A stretch of 64,000 bases of DNA. Origin: Stutzerimonas stutzeri. Lineage in GTDB: Bacteria > Pseudomonadota > Gammaproteobacteria > Pseudomonadales > Pseudomonadaceae. Location: positions 62,001 through 126,000 of the forward strand of contig NZ_PPXG01000010.1 of NCBI RefSeq assembly GCF_002909485.1, in the 5' to 3' direction. The stretch's first letter is position 1. Each line of letters opens with the position of its first letter. The notes below the pieces were generated by a model that searched no databases, was not told the DNA's origin, and worked only from the letters and a program-made list of their open reading frames with translations. The translations under genes were made by a program, and so were the position numbers. Shown here one piece after another: positions 7,620 to 15,760 of the stretch.

Positions 7620-8831
7620 ATGAGCACGAGTTTCTGGAAAGCCGGCCACACGCCGACCCTGTTTGCCTCCTTCCTCTACTTCGACCTGAGTTTCATGGTC
7701 TGGTACGTGCTCGGCCCGCTGGGCGTGCAGATTGCCGCCGACCTGGGCCTGACCACCCAGCAGCGCGCCATGATGGTCGCCACGCCGATTCTCGCTGGCG
7801 CAGTATTACGCCTGGTGCTGGGCATCCTCGCCGATCGCACTTCACCTAAAACCGCCGGCCTGTTCGGTCAGGTCGTGGTGATCGTTGCGCTATTCGTCGC
7901 CTGGCTGCACGGCATCCACAACTACGAACAGGCGCTGCTGCTCGGGTTGTTCCTTGGGATGGCCGGCGCATCCTTTGCAGTGGCACTACCGCTGGCCTCG
8001 CAGTGGTATCCGGCCGAGCACCAGGGCAAGGCCATGGGCATTGCCGGGGCCGGCAACTCCGGCACCGTGCTGGCCGCCCTGTTCGCTCCGGTACTGGCAG
8101 CCATCTTCGGCTGGAACAACGTGTTTGGCCTGGCCCTGATCCCGCTGGTGCTAACCCTCATCATCTTCGCCAGTGTGGCGAAGAATGCCCCCAACCGCCC
8201 GGCACCGAAGTCGCTGGCCGATTACATGAAGGCACTGGGCGACCGCGATAGCTGGTGGTTCATGTTCTTCTACAGCGTGACCTTCGGCGGCTTTCTCGGC
8301 CTGGCCAGCACGCTGCCCGGCTATTTCCATGACCAGTACGCCTTCGACCCGGTCAAGGCCGGCTACTACACGGCTGCCTGCGTCTTCGCTGGCAGTCTGC
8401 TACGGCCACTCGGCGGCGCGCTGGCCGACCGCATCGGCGGCATCAGAGCACTGTTGGTGATGTACACCGTCGCCGCATTCTGCATCGCCGCCGTGGGCTT
8501 CAACCTGCCGAGTTCCACTGCCGCGCTGGCGCTGTTCGTGGTCGCCATGCTCAGCCTGGGTGCCGGCAACGGTGCGGTGTTCCAACTGGTGCCGCAGCGT
8601 TTCAACAAAGAGATTGGCGTGATGACCGGACTGGTCGGCATGGCCGGCGGTATCGGCGGCTTTCTGCTCACCGCCGGGCTTGGCGCAGTCAAGCAATCGA
8701 CCGGCGACTACCAGCTCGGCCTCTGGCTGTTCGCCAGCCTCGGCGTGCTCGCTTGGTTCGGCCTCTATGGCGTCAAGCGTCGCTGGCGCACCACCTGGGG
8801 TTCGGCTGCGGTAACCGCGGCGCGGGTGTGA
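7620..8831 (+). CDS. nasA: nitrate/nitrite MFS transporter, NarK/NasA type
   Basis: 403 residues from ATG 7620. A major facilitator protein with about 12 membrane segments. Nitrate-porter features include FDLSFMVWYVLGPLG in the first helix, RLVLGILADRTSPKTAG in the loop after helix 2, and the two glycine-rich nitrate signature stretches (LFLGMAGASFAVALPLASQW and LSLGAGNGAVFQLVPQRF). It brings nitrate into the cytoplasm for NasC. It is transcribed from the sigma-54 promoter and attenuated leader just upstream, and is followed 67 bp later by the PP2C-kinase gene, the same pairing known in P. aeruginosa. Confidence 0.93.
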   Translation: MSTSFWKAGHTPTLFASFLYFDLSFMVWYVLGPLGVQIAADLGLTTQQRAMMVATPILAGAVLRLVLGILADRTSPKTAGLFGQVVVIVALFVAWLHGIHNYEQALLLGLFLGMAGASFAVALPLASQWYPAEHQGKAMGIAGAGNSGTVLAALFAPVLAAIFGWNNVFGLALIPLVLTLIIFASVAKNAPNRPAPKSLADYMKALGDRDSWWFMFFYSVTFGGFLGLASTLPGYFHDQYAFDPVKAGYYTAACVFAGSLLRPLGGALADRIGGIRALLVMYTVAAFCIAAVGFNLPSSTAALALFVVAMLSLGAGNGAVFQLVPQRFNKEIGVMTGLVGMAGGIGGFLLTAGLGAVKQSTGDYQLGLWLFASLGVLAWFGLYGVKRRWRTTWGSAAVTAARV

Positions 8832-8898
8832 TGCCCACGCAGATCCTGCAGGGCGCGAATATTGCTCTGCTGCAGTACGCAGTCATTCGAGAGCAACC

Positions 8899-10572
8899 AT
8901 GCCCCTGCGATTGAGTTATGGCGAAGCCAGTGCTGCTGGGCCGCGCCCGGAAAATCAGGATGCGATACGCATCGTCACCCCGGCACCCGGACTGGCCACC
9001 GGCAAGGGCTATCTGTTCGCCCTGGCCGATGGAGTCAGCCAGTGCGCCGATGGTGGGTTGGCCGCGCGCGCGACCTTGCAGGCGCTGGCCTTCGACTACT
9101 ACGCGACGCCCGAGACCTGGGCCGTCGCGCAATCGCTGGACCGCGTGCTGGTCGCACATAACCGCTGGCTACAGGCCAACGGCGGCAGTCAGCCGCTGTT
9201 GACCACGTTGACCGCGCTGGTTCTGCGCGGGCGACGCTTCACCCTCGCCCACGTCGGCGACTGCCGCGCCTACCGCTGGAACGGCACTCAGCTCGAGCGG
9301 CTCAGCGAGGATCATGTCTGGGAACAAGCCGGCATGCAGCATGTGCTCAAACGCGCCATGGGGCTGGATCAACATCTGGTGATGGATTACCTCGACGGAG
9401 AGCTGCAGGAAGGCGAAAGCTATCTGCTGCTGAGCGATGGTGTCTGGTCCTGCGTCCCCGAACGCGATATCGAGCATATTCTTCACGACCAGCCTGACCT
9501 CAGAGCCGCCGCACAGGCGCTGGTCAATCTGGCGCACCAGAGCGGCAGCCAGGACAACGCCAGTGCATTGCTGTTGCGCGTAGACGCGCTGCCCACAGCA
9601 GTTCTTGCCGACACCCTGGCCCAGCTCGATCACTGGCCGCTGCCGCCAAAGCTGCGCGCTGGCCAGACGTTCGAGGGCTGGCAGGTGAATGCACTGCTGC
9701 ACGAGTCGCGACAGTCACTGATCTACCGCGTGCTTGATGGCCAGGGCCAACCGTGGCTGCTGAAGACGCTGCCACCCAGCCGGCAGGACGAAGCGGACGC
9801 CGGGCCTGCGCTGCTGCAGGAAGAATGGTTCATGCGCCGGGTCGCCGGGCGCAACTTCGCCGAACTGCATCCTCTGCCAGAACGCCAACACCTCTATTAC
9901 GTGCAGCGCGAGTACAGCGGGACGACCCTGGCACGACGCTTCGAACAAGACGGCCCGTTGCCACTGGCCGATCTGCGGCAGGTCGCGTCCCGGCTGATCC
10001 GTGCGGTGGGCATGCTGCATCGGCGCAACATCCTGCATCGCGATATCAAGCCGGAGAACCTGTTGCTGGACGAAGACGGCGAGCTGCGCATCCTGGATTT
10101 CGGCCTGGCGTTCTGCCCCGGGCTGTCTCGCGATCAACCCAATCACCTGCCCGGAACCCCAAGTTTCATTGCCCCGGAGGCATTCACAGGTGCCGAACCC
10201 AGCACGGCGCAGGATCTCTACGCGACCGGTGTGACACTCTATTACCTGCTGACCGGGCACTACCCGTACGGCGAGATCGAAGCCTTCCAGCGTCCGCGCT
10301 TCGGCAATCCGACACCGGCCAGCCGCTATCGCCCGGACCTGCCGACCTGGCTGGAGGACAGTCTCAGCTGTGCGGTAGCGGTAGACCCACAGCAACGTTT
10401 CGAAACCGCCGAGCAATGGCTGCTTGAGCTGGAACAGGGTGAACAGCGCAGTGCCGACCTTCGGCCGCGGCCGCTGCTCGAACGTGAGCCGCTGAAGGTC
10501 TGGCGCAGCGTGGCGTTGCTTTCCTTGCTGCTCAACCTGATGCTGCTGATGCTGCTGGCGCGGCTGTCCTGA
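8899..10572 (+). CDS. PP2C-type phosphatase / Ser-Thr protein kinase fusion, membrane anchored
   Basis: 557 residues in three parts. The N-terminal PP2C phosphatase (about 1-235) shows the metal-binding acidic motifs ENQDA (Asp21), ADGVS (Asp44), HVGDCRAYRW (Asp121), LLLSDGVW and QDNAS. The Hanks-type kinase (about 255-520) has the ATP lysine in LLKTLP (near 288), the catalytic loop HRDIKPENLL (Asp382) and DFG (Asp400). A C-terminal hydrophobic helix (about 533-553) anchors it. The first kinase glycine loop is poorly conserved. The gene sits between nasA and the rest of the nitrate genes, so a role in tuning nitrate uptake or assimilation is inferred; no substrate is known to me. The two domains could act on the same target in opposite directions. 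Confidence 0.9.
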   Translation: MPLRLSYGEASAAGPRPENQDAIRIVTPAPGLATGKGYLFALADGVSQCADGGLAARATLQALAFDYYATPETWAVAQSLDRVLVAHNRWLQANGGSQPLLTTLTALVLRGRRFTLAHVGDCRAYRWNGTQLERLSEDHVWEQAGMQHVLKRAMGLDQHLVMDYLDGELQEGESYLLLSDGVWSCVPERDIEHILHDQPDLRAAAQALVNLAHQSGSQDNASALLLRVDALPTAVLADTLAQLDHWPLPPKLRAGQTFEGWQVNALLHESRQSLIYRVLDGQGQPWLLKTLPPSRQDEADAGPALLQEEWFMRRVAGRNFAELHPLPERQHLYYVQREYSGTTLARRFEQDGPLPLADLRQVASRLIRAVGMLHRRNILHRDIKPENLLLDEDGELRILDFGLAFCPGLSRDQPNHLPGTPSFIAPEAFTGAEPSTAQDLYATGVTLYYLLTGHYPYGEIEAFQRPRFGNPTPASRYRPDLPTWLEDSLSCAVAVDPQQRFETAEQWLLELEQGEQRSADLRPRPLLEREPLKVWRSVALLSLLLNLMLLMLLARLS

Positions 10573-10588
10573 ACAGCGCCGGGAGTCC

Positions 10589-12400
10589 TCAGTCGGGAAC
10601 GATGGCATCGGCAAGGCGCCTGGCCTGCCCAGCCCTTGAGGCCACCCACGCTTCCAGCTTCGCGGGAGGCAGCGGCGCGGAGAAGAGATAGCCCTGCCCG
10701 ACCCGATACCCCATCCGGGCCAGGATGCACCGCTGCGCCTCGGTTTCGATCCCTTCGGCCACCACCGACAATTGCAAGCTCTCACCGAGACGCAATACCG
10801 CATCGCTCAGGGTCCGGCTGGCAGCATCGCGATCCAGCTCGGAGACGAAGGCGCGATCCAGCTTGAGCTCCTGTACGGGCAGACGATGCAGGTGGCTCAG
10901 GCTGGAAAAGCCGGTGCCGAAATCATCCATCGACAACGAGACACCCTGGGCATGAATCTCCTGGAAGGTGGCCAGGAACACAGGAGTGGTATCCATCAAC
11001 ACGCTTTCGGTTATTTCCAGCGTCAGCTCGGCGGCCGGAACTCCATGCCGGGCGAGCGCGCGCGCGACGGTCGCCGGCAGTTCGGGATTCTGGAAATTGG
11101 AAGGCGACAGGTTGACCGATATCGTCGGAACCGCCAGCCCGCGGTGACGCCATTCGGCCAGTTGGCGGCAGGCTTCGTGCAGCACCCATCGCCCGAGTTC
11201 GTCTATCAATCCGCACTGCTCCGCCAGGGCAACGAAGTGCGCGGGCGAGATATTTCCCAGTTGCGGATGGCGCCAACGAGCCAGCGCCTCAACCCCGCGC
11301 AAGCGGCCATCCTCGAAACAGACCTGTGGTTGGTAATGCAGCTGCAACTGGTTCTGTTCGATGGCCATGCGCAGCGCATCTTCCAGCGCCAGGTCCTGAG
11401 GCGAGCGCATCTGCTTCTCGCTGAAGAAACAGTAACGCCCCAGGCCACCAACTTTCGCCCGCTGCAGCGCGATGTCGGCACGATGGACCAGCGTATCGAT
11501 ATCCTCGCCGTCTGCAGGAAACAGGCTGATGCCCAGGCACGCCGACAGCACGAGCGGGACATCGGCGATCTGGCAAGGCCGGCTCAGGATCGACAGCAGC
11601 CGCTGTGCCGACGCGGCGGCCTGCTCGGCACGGCACCAGGGCAACACCAGTGCGAAGGTATCCGCCGAGAGATGGGCGACGATATCGCAACTACGCCGCT
11701 CCTGCGCGAGGCGCTGCGCGACCAGGCCCAGCAGCTCATCCCCGCCGGTTCGGCCGAGGCACTGGTTGATCCGCTGGAAGCGGTCCAGATCGACAAGCAC
11801 CACGGCGAGCGGGCGCTTGTCGCAGCGGGCCTGGACCAGCGCCTGGGCGGCCCGGGTCTGCAGCAGGCTGCGGTTGGGCAATCCGGTCAGGTCGTCGTAG
11901 AACTTCAGCCGATTGATACGGGCACGGCTCTCCTCGCGCTCCAGTACCAAGGCGCAGAGCGGCAGGCAAGTCTCGATCAGTTGCCGGTGCAGCGGCGTCG
12001 GAGCCGCCGTTTCCTGCGGCTGCACCGCGAGCACGGCGAGCACCCGGCCATCGCCGGCCTGTATCGGCGCCGCCCAGAAGCGCTGCGTGCCCTGCGATGC
12101 GGCGATGTCATGCAGGCTTCGGGGTGCGGGCACATCGATAGCGGTTGGTGCCGTGCAACAATACAGACCGTCACCGGCCAGGCCTTCCAGCGCCTGGACC
12201 TGCCGCACGGACAGGCCGGAGCCGGCCAGCGGGCGCAACGCCCCCTGCTCGTCGATGCGTAGAATGAAGGCGATCGCATCCGGCGCTATGCGCTCGATCT
12301 CCTGGCAGATCAGGCTCGCCTGCTCCGACAGGGGGACCGCGCGCAACAGGCTGGCGATTACCTTCCTAGTGAGGTCCATGAGTTCGCGTACGCTTGGCAT
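10589..12400 (-). CDS. GAF / degenerate GGDEF / EAL protein, probable c-di-GMP phosphodiesterase
   Basis: 603 residues from ATG 12400; a GTG at 12457, one base after the chemoreceptor stop, would add 19. Neither start has a strong ribosome binding site. A GAF-like sensor (about 20-165) is followed by a diguanylate cyclase fold (about 175-335) in which the GGDEF signature reads LSADTF (near residue 244), so it should not make c-di-GMP. The EAL domain (about 350-595) keeps its key residues: GVEALARW, SVNLSPSNF, LEITES, DDFGTGFSSL, KLDRAF and VVAEGIE. Likely role: sensing through GAF and hydrolysing c-di-GMP. It follows the chemoreceptor gene on the same strand and probably forms a unit with it. 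Confidence 0.88.
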   Translation of the reverse strand: MPSVRELMDLTRKVIASLLRAVPLSEQASLICQEIERIAPDAIAFILRIDEQGALRPLAGSGLSVRQVQALEGLAGDGLYCCTAPTAIDVPAPRSLHDIAASQGTQRFWAAPIQAGDGRVLAVLAVQPQETAAPTPLHRQLIETCLPLCALVLEREESRARINRLKFYDDLTGLPNRSLLQTRAAQALVQARCDKRPLAVVLVDLDRFQRINQCLGRTGGDELLGLVAQRLAQERRSCDIVAHLSADTFALVLPWCRAEQAAASAQRLLSILSRPCQIADVPLVLSACLGISLFPADGEDIDTLVHRADIALQRAKVGGLGRYCFFSEKQMRSPQDLALEDALRMAIEQNQLQLHYQPQVCFEDGRLRGVEALARWRHPQLGNISPAHFVALAEQCGLIDELGRWVLHEACRQLAEWRHRGLAVPTISVNLSPSNFQNPELPATVARALARHGVPAAELTLEITESVLMDTTPVFLATFQEIHAQGVSLSMDDFGTGFSSLSHLHRLPVQELKLDRAFVSELDRDAASRTLSDAVLRLGESLQLSVVAEGIETEAQRCILARMGYRVGQGYLFSAPLPPAKLEAWVASRAGQARRLADAIVPD

Positions 12401-12458
12401 AGGACGGTTTCGCTGTGGTTTGTGGCCGAGGATGTAGGGGCGGATCGCGACTGGCACC

Positions 12459-14087
12459 CTAAAGCTTGAAGTGCATCACCATCTCGTTGAGTTCCACCGC
12501 CAGGCGCGACAGTTCGCTGCTGGCCGCGCTGGTCTGGTTGGCGCCTGCCGCGGCGCCGGTGGAAAGGTCGCGGATATTGATCAGGTTGCGGTCCACCTCG
12601 CGCGTCACCTGGGCTTGTTCCTCCGCTGCGCTGGCGATCACCAAGTTGCGTTCGCTGATCTGCATCACGCTCTGGAAGATGTCCTCGAGCGCCTGGCCGG
12701 CGCTGCGAGTCGAATTCAACGAGGACTGGGCCCTGCGGGTGCTGACCGTCATCGACTCGACGGCCTCGTTGGTGCCGTTGCGGATACGGCCGATCATCTG
12801 TTCGATCTCGCCGGTCGACTCCTGGGTCCGCTGGGCCAGGGTGCGCACTTCGTCGGCGACCACGGCGAAGCCGCGCCCAGCCTCACCGGCACGTGCGGCC
12901 TCGATGGCGGCATTGAGCGCCAGCAGGTTGGTCTGCTCCGATACGGCGCGGATCACATCGAGCACCTTGCCGATGCTGTGTGCCTGCTCGGCCAGCTCCC
13001 GCACCAGTTGCGAGGTGACCTCAATGTCACGGGTCATCGCTTCCACCTCGGCGAGGGTGGCCTGCACCTGGACACGGCTCTGCTGCGCCAGCGCGTTGGA
13101 GTCGTTCGACGCCTGCGCAGTGGATACCGCATTGCGCGCCACCTCGTCCACGGCGGTGGTCATCTCGTTCACCGCGGTCGCCGCCTGTTCCAGTTCCTGG
13201 TGCTGCTGATGCAGCCCACGATTGGAATCCTCGGTGACGGCACTGAGTTCTTCGGCGGCCGAGGCCAGCTGGTTCGACGAATTGGTAATCCTGCCGATGG
13301 TTTCCCGCTGGCTTTCCTGCATGCGGGCGAGCGCAGCGAACAGCACGCCGATCTCGTTGGTCGAATGCACCTCGATTCGGCTGGTCAGGTCGCCGCCGGC
13401 GATGCGGCCGAATATGCTGCCGACCTCGCGCAACGGAGCGAACACACGGGTGGCGATGAACCACCAGCAGCCGACCGCCAGCAGCAGGGTGATGGCGGTC
13501 AGCAGGATGGCTTCGGTCAAGGCCAGCGCATAACGATCTTGGGCGTCCTGCATGACGGCGGTGATATGCGCCTCCATCCGCAGTTCATAGGACTGCAGCA
13601 CCTTGTCGAAATCGTCGTTCGCTGCCCGGGCTGTCAAGTTGACTTCGATGTAGCGACTCTGCGAGCCGCCTTGCAGGGCCTGCAACTGTTCGTCCAGCGC
13701 CGCATGGTAGGCGGTGAACGCCTGTAGCAGCTGCTGCTCTAGACTCTGCCAGGACCCCCCGGCGCTGTTTCCGGTGAATACATCGAAGGCGCTCTCCGCC
13801 TCGTCGACCAGTCTCCGGGTGATGGCCAGTGTGGCCTGGGCCTCGTCCCGCTCCCCGGCAGTCGTTTCCAGGAACGCCCCGGCCATACCGACACGGGCGC
13901 GCAACAGACGGGCATAGGCGCGCTGCAGCTGGTCGTTGCGCTCGATACCTTGCAGATACAGGTTCTGAATCTGCTCCATGCTGATCTTCGCGCCTCTCCA
14001 GGCGGTGACGGTCGACACCAGCAAGGCCACGATCAGCGTGCAAAGAACGATCGATATCCCTGTGCGTATTTTCAGATTGGCCAGCAT
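12459..14087 (-). CDS. methyl-accepting chemotaxis protein
   Basis: 542 residues from ATG 14087, preceded by GGGGAGAAAGGGA; an upstream in-frame start at 14114 lacks this. Transmembrane helix 1 (about 7-29), a helical periplasmic sensor region of about 155 residues consistent with a four-helix bundle, transmembrane helix 2 (about 188-210), HAMP, then the long signalling coiled coil with the conserved hairpin tip [20 protein letters not shown] (near 389). No C-terminal NWETF-type pentapeptide is seen (it ends NEMVMHFKL). The ligand is unknown. It lies divergent from the XRE gene, with the GAF-EAL gene immediately downstream. Confidence 0.95.
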   Translation of the reverse strand: MLANLKIRTGISIVLCTLIVALLVSTVTAWRGAKISMEQIQNLYLQGIERNDQLQRAYARLLRARVGMAGAFLETTAGERDEAQATLAITRRLVDEAESAFDVFTGNSAGGSWQSLEQQLLQAFTAYHAALDEQLQALQGGSQSRYIEVNLTARAANDDFDKVLQSYELRMEAHITAVMQDAQDRYALALTEAILLTAITLLLAVGCWWFIATRVFAPLREVGSIFGRIAGGDLTSRIEVHSTNEIGVLFAALARMQESQRETIGRITNSSNQLASAAEELSAVTEDSNRGLHQQHQELEQAATAVNEMTTAVDEVARNAVSTAQASNDSNALAQQSRVQVQATLAEVEAMTRDIEVTSQLVRELAEQAHSIGKVLDVIRAVSEQTNLLALNAAIEAARAGEAGRGFAVVADEVRTLAQRTQESTGEIEQMIGRIRNGTNEAVESMTVSTRRAQSSLNSTRSAGQALEDIFQSVMQISERNLVIASAAEEQAQVTREVDRNLINIRDLSTGAAAGANQTSAASSELSRLAVELNEMVMHFKL

Positions 14088-14290
14088 TCCCTTTCTCCCC
14101 ACGAAAAACTCCAAGCGGCGCTCTAGATAGCACGTTGACAGCAGAACTATCGCTCTCGGCTGTGACAGGGGTCAACAGGAAAATGACATCTAACGCCTAC
14201 CATATAGACGCTAAACGTCCTTCGCTTGTGGAGCTTGCGCTCAGAAAATAACTCAAAACGTCATATCAAATGACGCGAGAGGCCAAGCGA

Positions 14291-14656
14291 ATGAAGGACA
14301 GAGGACTGGTGTACGAAGTAGGCGAGACGATCGCCATCCGCCGCAAGGTAAAGGGCCTGACCCAGGCACAGGTAGCGGAGATCATGGGCGTCGAGAAGGA
14401 AACGATCAGCCGCATGGAAAACGGAGTGATATCACCGACGCTGCCCCGGCTGCAGCAAATCGCCGAGATACTCGAATGCTCGCCGAGCGATCTTTTTCGC
14501 AGCGGTCCTGCCAAAGCGGCCGACCACGCTCAATCCATCGGGGAAATGATTCAGGACCTGCCCGAGAACGAGCGGATGCTAGTGGTGAGCTTCGTCAGCG
14601 AAGTGGTCAAGGTGTTCAAGGCCAGAGGGACCGCCTGTGGCGATGACGAGGAATAG
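14291..14656 (+). CDS. XRE-family transcriptional regulator
   Basis: 121 residues from ATG 14291, chosen because GAGAGG lies 8 bases upstream; an ATG at 14270 has no ribosome binding site. A helix-turn-helix of the Cro/C1 type occupies about residues 10-65 (ETIAIRRKVKGLTQAQVAEI, VEKETISRMENG, LPRLQQIAEILECSPSDLF). The acidic C-terminal tail of about 50 residues has no enzyme or sensor domain I recognise. Divergent from the chemoreceptor gene with about 200 bp between, so it may control itself and that gene. Targets are unknown. Confidence 0.85.
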   Translation: MKDRGLVYEVGETIAIRRKVKGLTQAQVAEIMGVEKETISRMENGVISPTLPRLQQIAEILECSPSDLFRSGPAKAADHAQSIGEMIQDLPENERMLVVSFVSEVVKVFKARGTACGDDEE

Positions 14657-14960
14657 CCTGTATCCGGCAGGCCACAGGCCGGGCCAGCCAACCTGAAATC
14701 CGCAGCATCAAAAAGCACCGCCTGGCATCACGTTCGCCGGGCTTTGCTACGCTCAACCCGCTTCCGAAGCTGGAGCTTCCGGCACCTGTACGCCCCCAAG
14801 CGTCGCTCATTGCGCGGCGATGCCGAGGCCTGCGCAATGAGCGCTGGTTCGCAGGGTGGGCGACGGCAAATCCTTGCCAACGCGTGGGCGCGGATCACGG
14901 TGTGCACATGCTGCTTGCTCGGGACTGATCTGAGGCTGCCCCTGAAGCCCGTGCAGACCA
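14657..14960. other. gene-free interval with a large inverted repeat
   Basis: About 300 bp between two converging genes. It holds a perfect 12-bp inverted repeat (CGCTCATTGCGC at 14804-14815 and its complement at 14832-14843) with a 16-base loop. Just upstream is a smaller palindrome, GAAGCT-GG-AGCTTC (around 14764-14779). No T run follows the big stem, so it is not a standard terminator; a repetitive extragenic element is more likely. No convincing gene is present. Confidence 0.6.
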
Positions 14961-15269
14961 CTAGCGACGGGTAATCAGCCCTTGGCGCGCCACCCGGATC
15001 AACTCTCGTACGCACTCTTCCAGGCGTTCGGCCGTCGGCGCCTGAATGACCGCCAGATCGAAGCTGTCGGTGGCGAAACGTGCCAGCGACTCGTCGGCCG
15101 TGGCGAACTGGATAAGCAGGGCGCGGGATTTGCGATGACGTCGTGGCCACCCTTCGAGGTAGCGCAACAGGGACGGCTGGTGAGTGCCGCCGAGGAGGAT
15201 TTTCGGATTGCTGGGGTGTAGGCCGCTGGTGATCGGGGCCAGGCGCAACTGGGCGTGCTTTGCGTTCAT
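14961..15269 (-). CDS. small protein of unknown function, methyltransferase-like C-terminal half
   Basis: 102 residues from ATG 15269 (GGAAG eight bases upstream). I do not recognise the family. Visible pattern: ILLGGTHQPSLLRYLEGWPR near the middle, then FDLAVIQAPTAERLEECVRE and LIRVARQGLI. These resemble the late strands of class I SAM-dependent methyltransferases (an FDLV strand followed by a RV-x-x-G-G-type turn), but the SAM-binding glycine loop is absent and the protein is far too short for a complete enzyme. It could be a degenerate relic or a small binding protein. It lies upstream of and divergent from the nirB promoter region. Confidence 0.6.
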   Translation of the reverse strand: MNAKHAQLRLAPITSGLHPSNPKILLGGTHQPSLLRYLEGWPRRHRKSRALLIQFATADESLARFATDSFDLAVIQAPTAERLEECVRELIRVARQGLITRR

Positions 15270-15566
15270 CAATTCAACTTCCGCCTCGAGGGTTCCGCTG
15301 GGCAGCGGTGGGAGGCGACACCGGAACCAGCGCTTTAGCGGTATTTCGAAGCCATCGGCTCCAGGCGCCCCGCAAGTAGCTGACTAAATCGGCGCATGGG
15401 CGAAACTTTAGAAACCCAGCCGCCGCCTGTCAACGGCCTTTTAAGGATCGACAACAGGCGCAATTCGCACCACCACGGCGCAAGCCGCTGCATATCAGTG
15501 CAACGATCAACCCCTAAACGCCGCGCCGGCAAGCTCCAACCCATTGAAAAATGGCGTATTGGAAAG

Positions 15567-15583
15567 TTGGCACAGCCTCTGCA
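15567..15583 (+). promoter_or_regulatory. sigma-54 promoter of nirB operon
   Basis: TTGGCAC at -24 and CTGCA at -12, with GG (15569-15570) and GC (15581-15582) exactly 10 bases apart. Predicted start near 15594, ahead of the leader hairpins. The DNA between 15270 and 15566 holds no gene and probably carries activator sites; I could not pick a clean NtrC dyad. Confidence 0.78.
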
Positions 15584-15593
15584 ATGTGAAATA

Positions 15594-15672
15594 TCGAAGA
15601 ATCATTACGACCTGACCCTCAACGTGGAGCGGCCAGGTTTCCCGAGAGAACGGGACACGGACAAAGGCGTCC
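15594..15672 (+). promoter_or_regulatory. NasT (ANTAR) antitermination leader of nirB
   Basis: Three hexaloop hairpins with A1 and G4 in the loop. Hairpin a (15611-15637): outer CCTG/CAGG, inner CTC/GAG around AACGTG. Hairpin b (15640-15655): TCCCG/CGGGA around AGAGAA. Hairpin c (15659-15672): GGAC/GTCC around AAAGGC. Hairpins b and c have the close spacing expected of a two-hairpin ANTAR target. Hairpin c overlaps the 5' arm of the terminator that follows (15666-15672), so binding by NasT would block termination. Loop c is identical to the second loop of the nasA leader. Confidence 0.85.
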
Positions 15673-15702
15673 TCACTGGGTAACCGGTGGGACGCCTTTT
15701 TT
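15663..15702 (+). terminator. intrinsic terminator (attenuator) before nirB
   Basis: GGCGTCC (15666-15672) pairs with GGACGCC (15690-15696), extended by CACTGG/CCGGTG around a GTAA tetraloop, followed by six T. A 13-bp stem and U tract make a strong terminator. It is placed 60 bp before the nirB start, so it acts as an attenuator. Confidence 0.88.
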
Positions 15703-15760
15703 GTTGTTGAAAAATTTCGAGCAGGCCAGACGGTAACGTCGCATGGCACGGAGAACGGGC

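Noticed and set aside
10772..12262. 496-codon open frame on the + strand
   Set aside because: Antisense to the GAF-EAL gene, whose motifs are clear.
14744..14974. 76-codon open frame on the + strand
   Set aside because: It spans the 12-bp inverted repeat, has no ribosome binding site, and is Cys/Arg-rich without a recognisable fold. I treat the stretch as repeat DNA.
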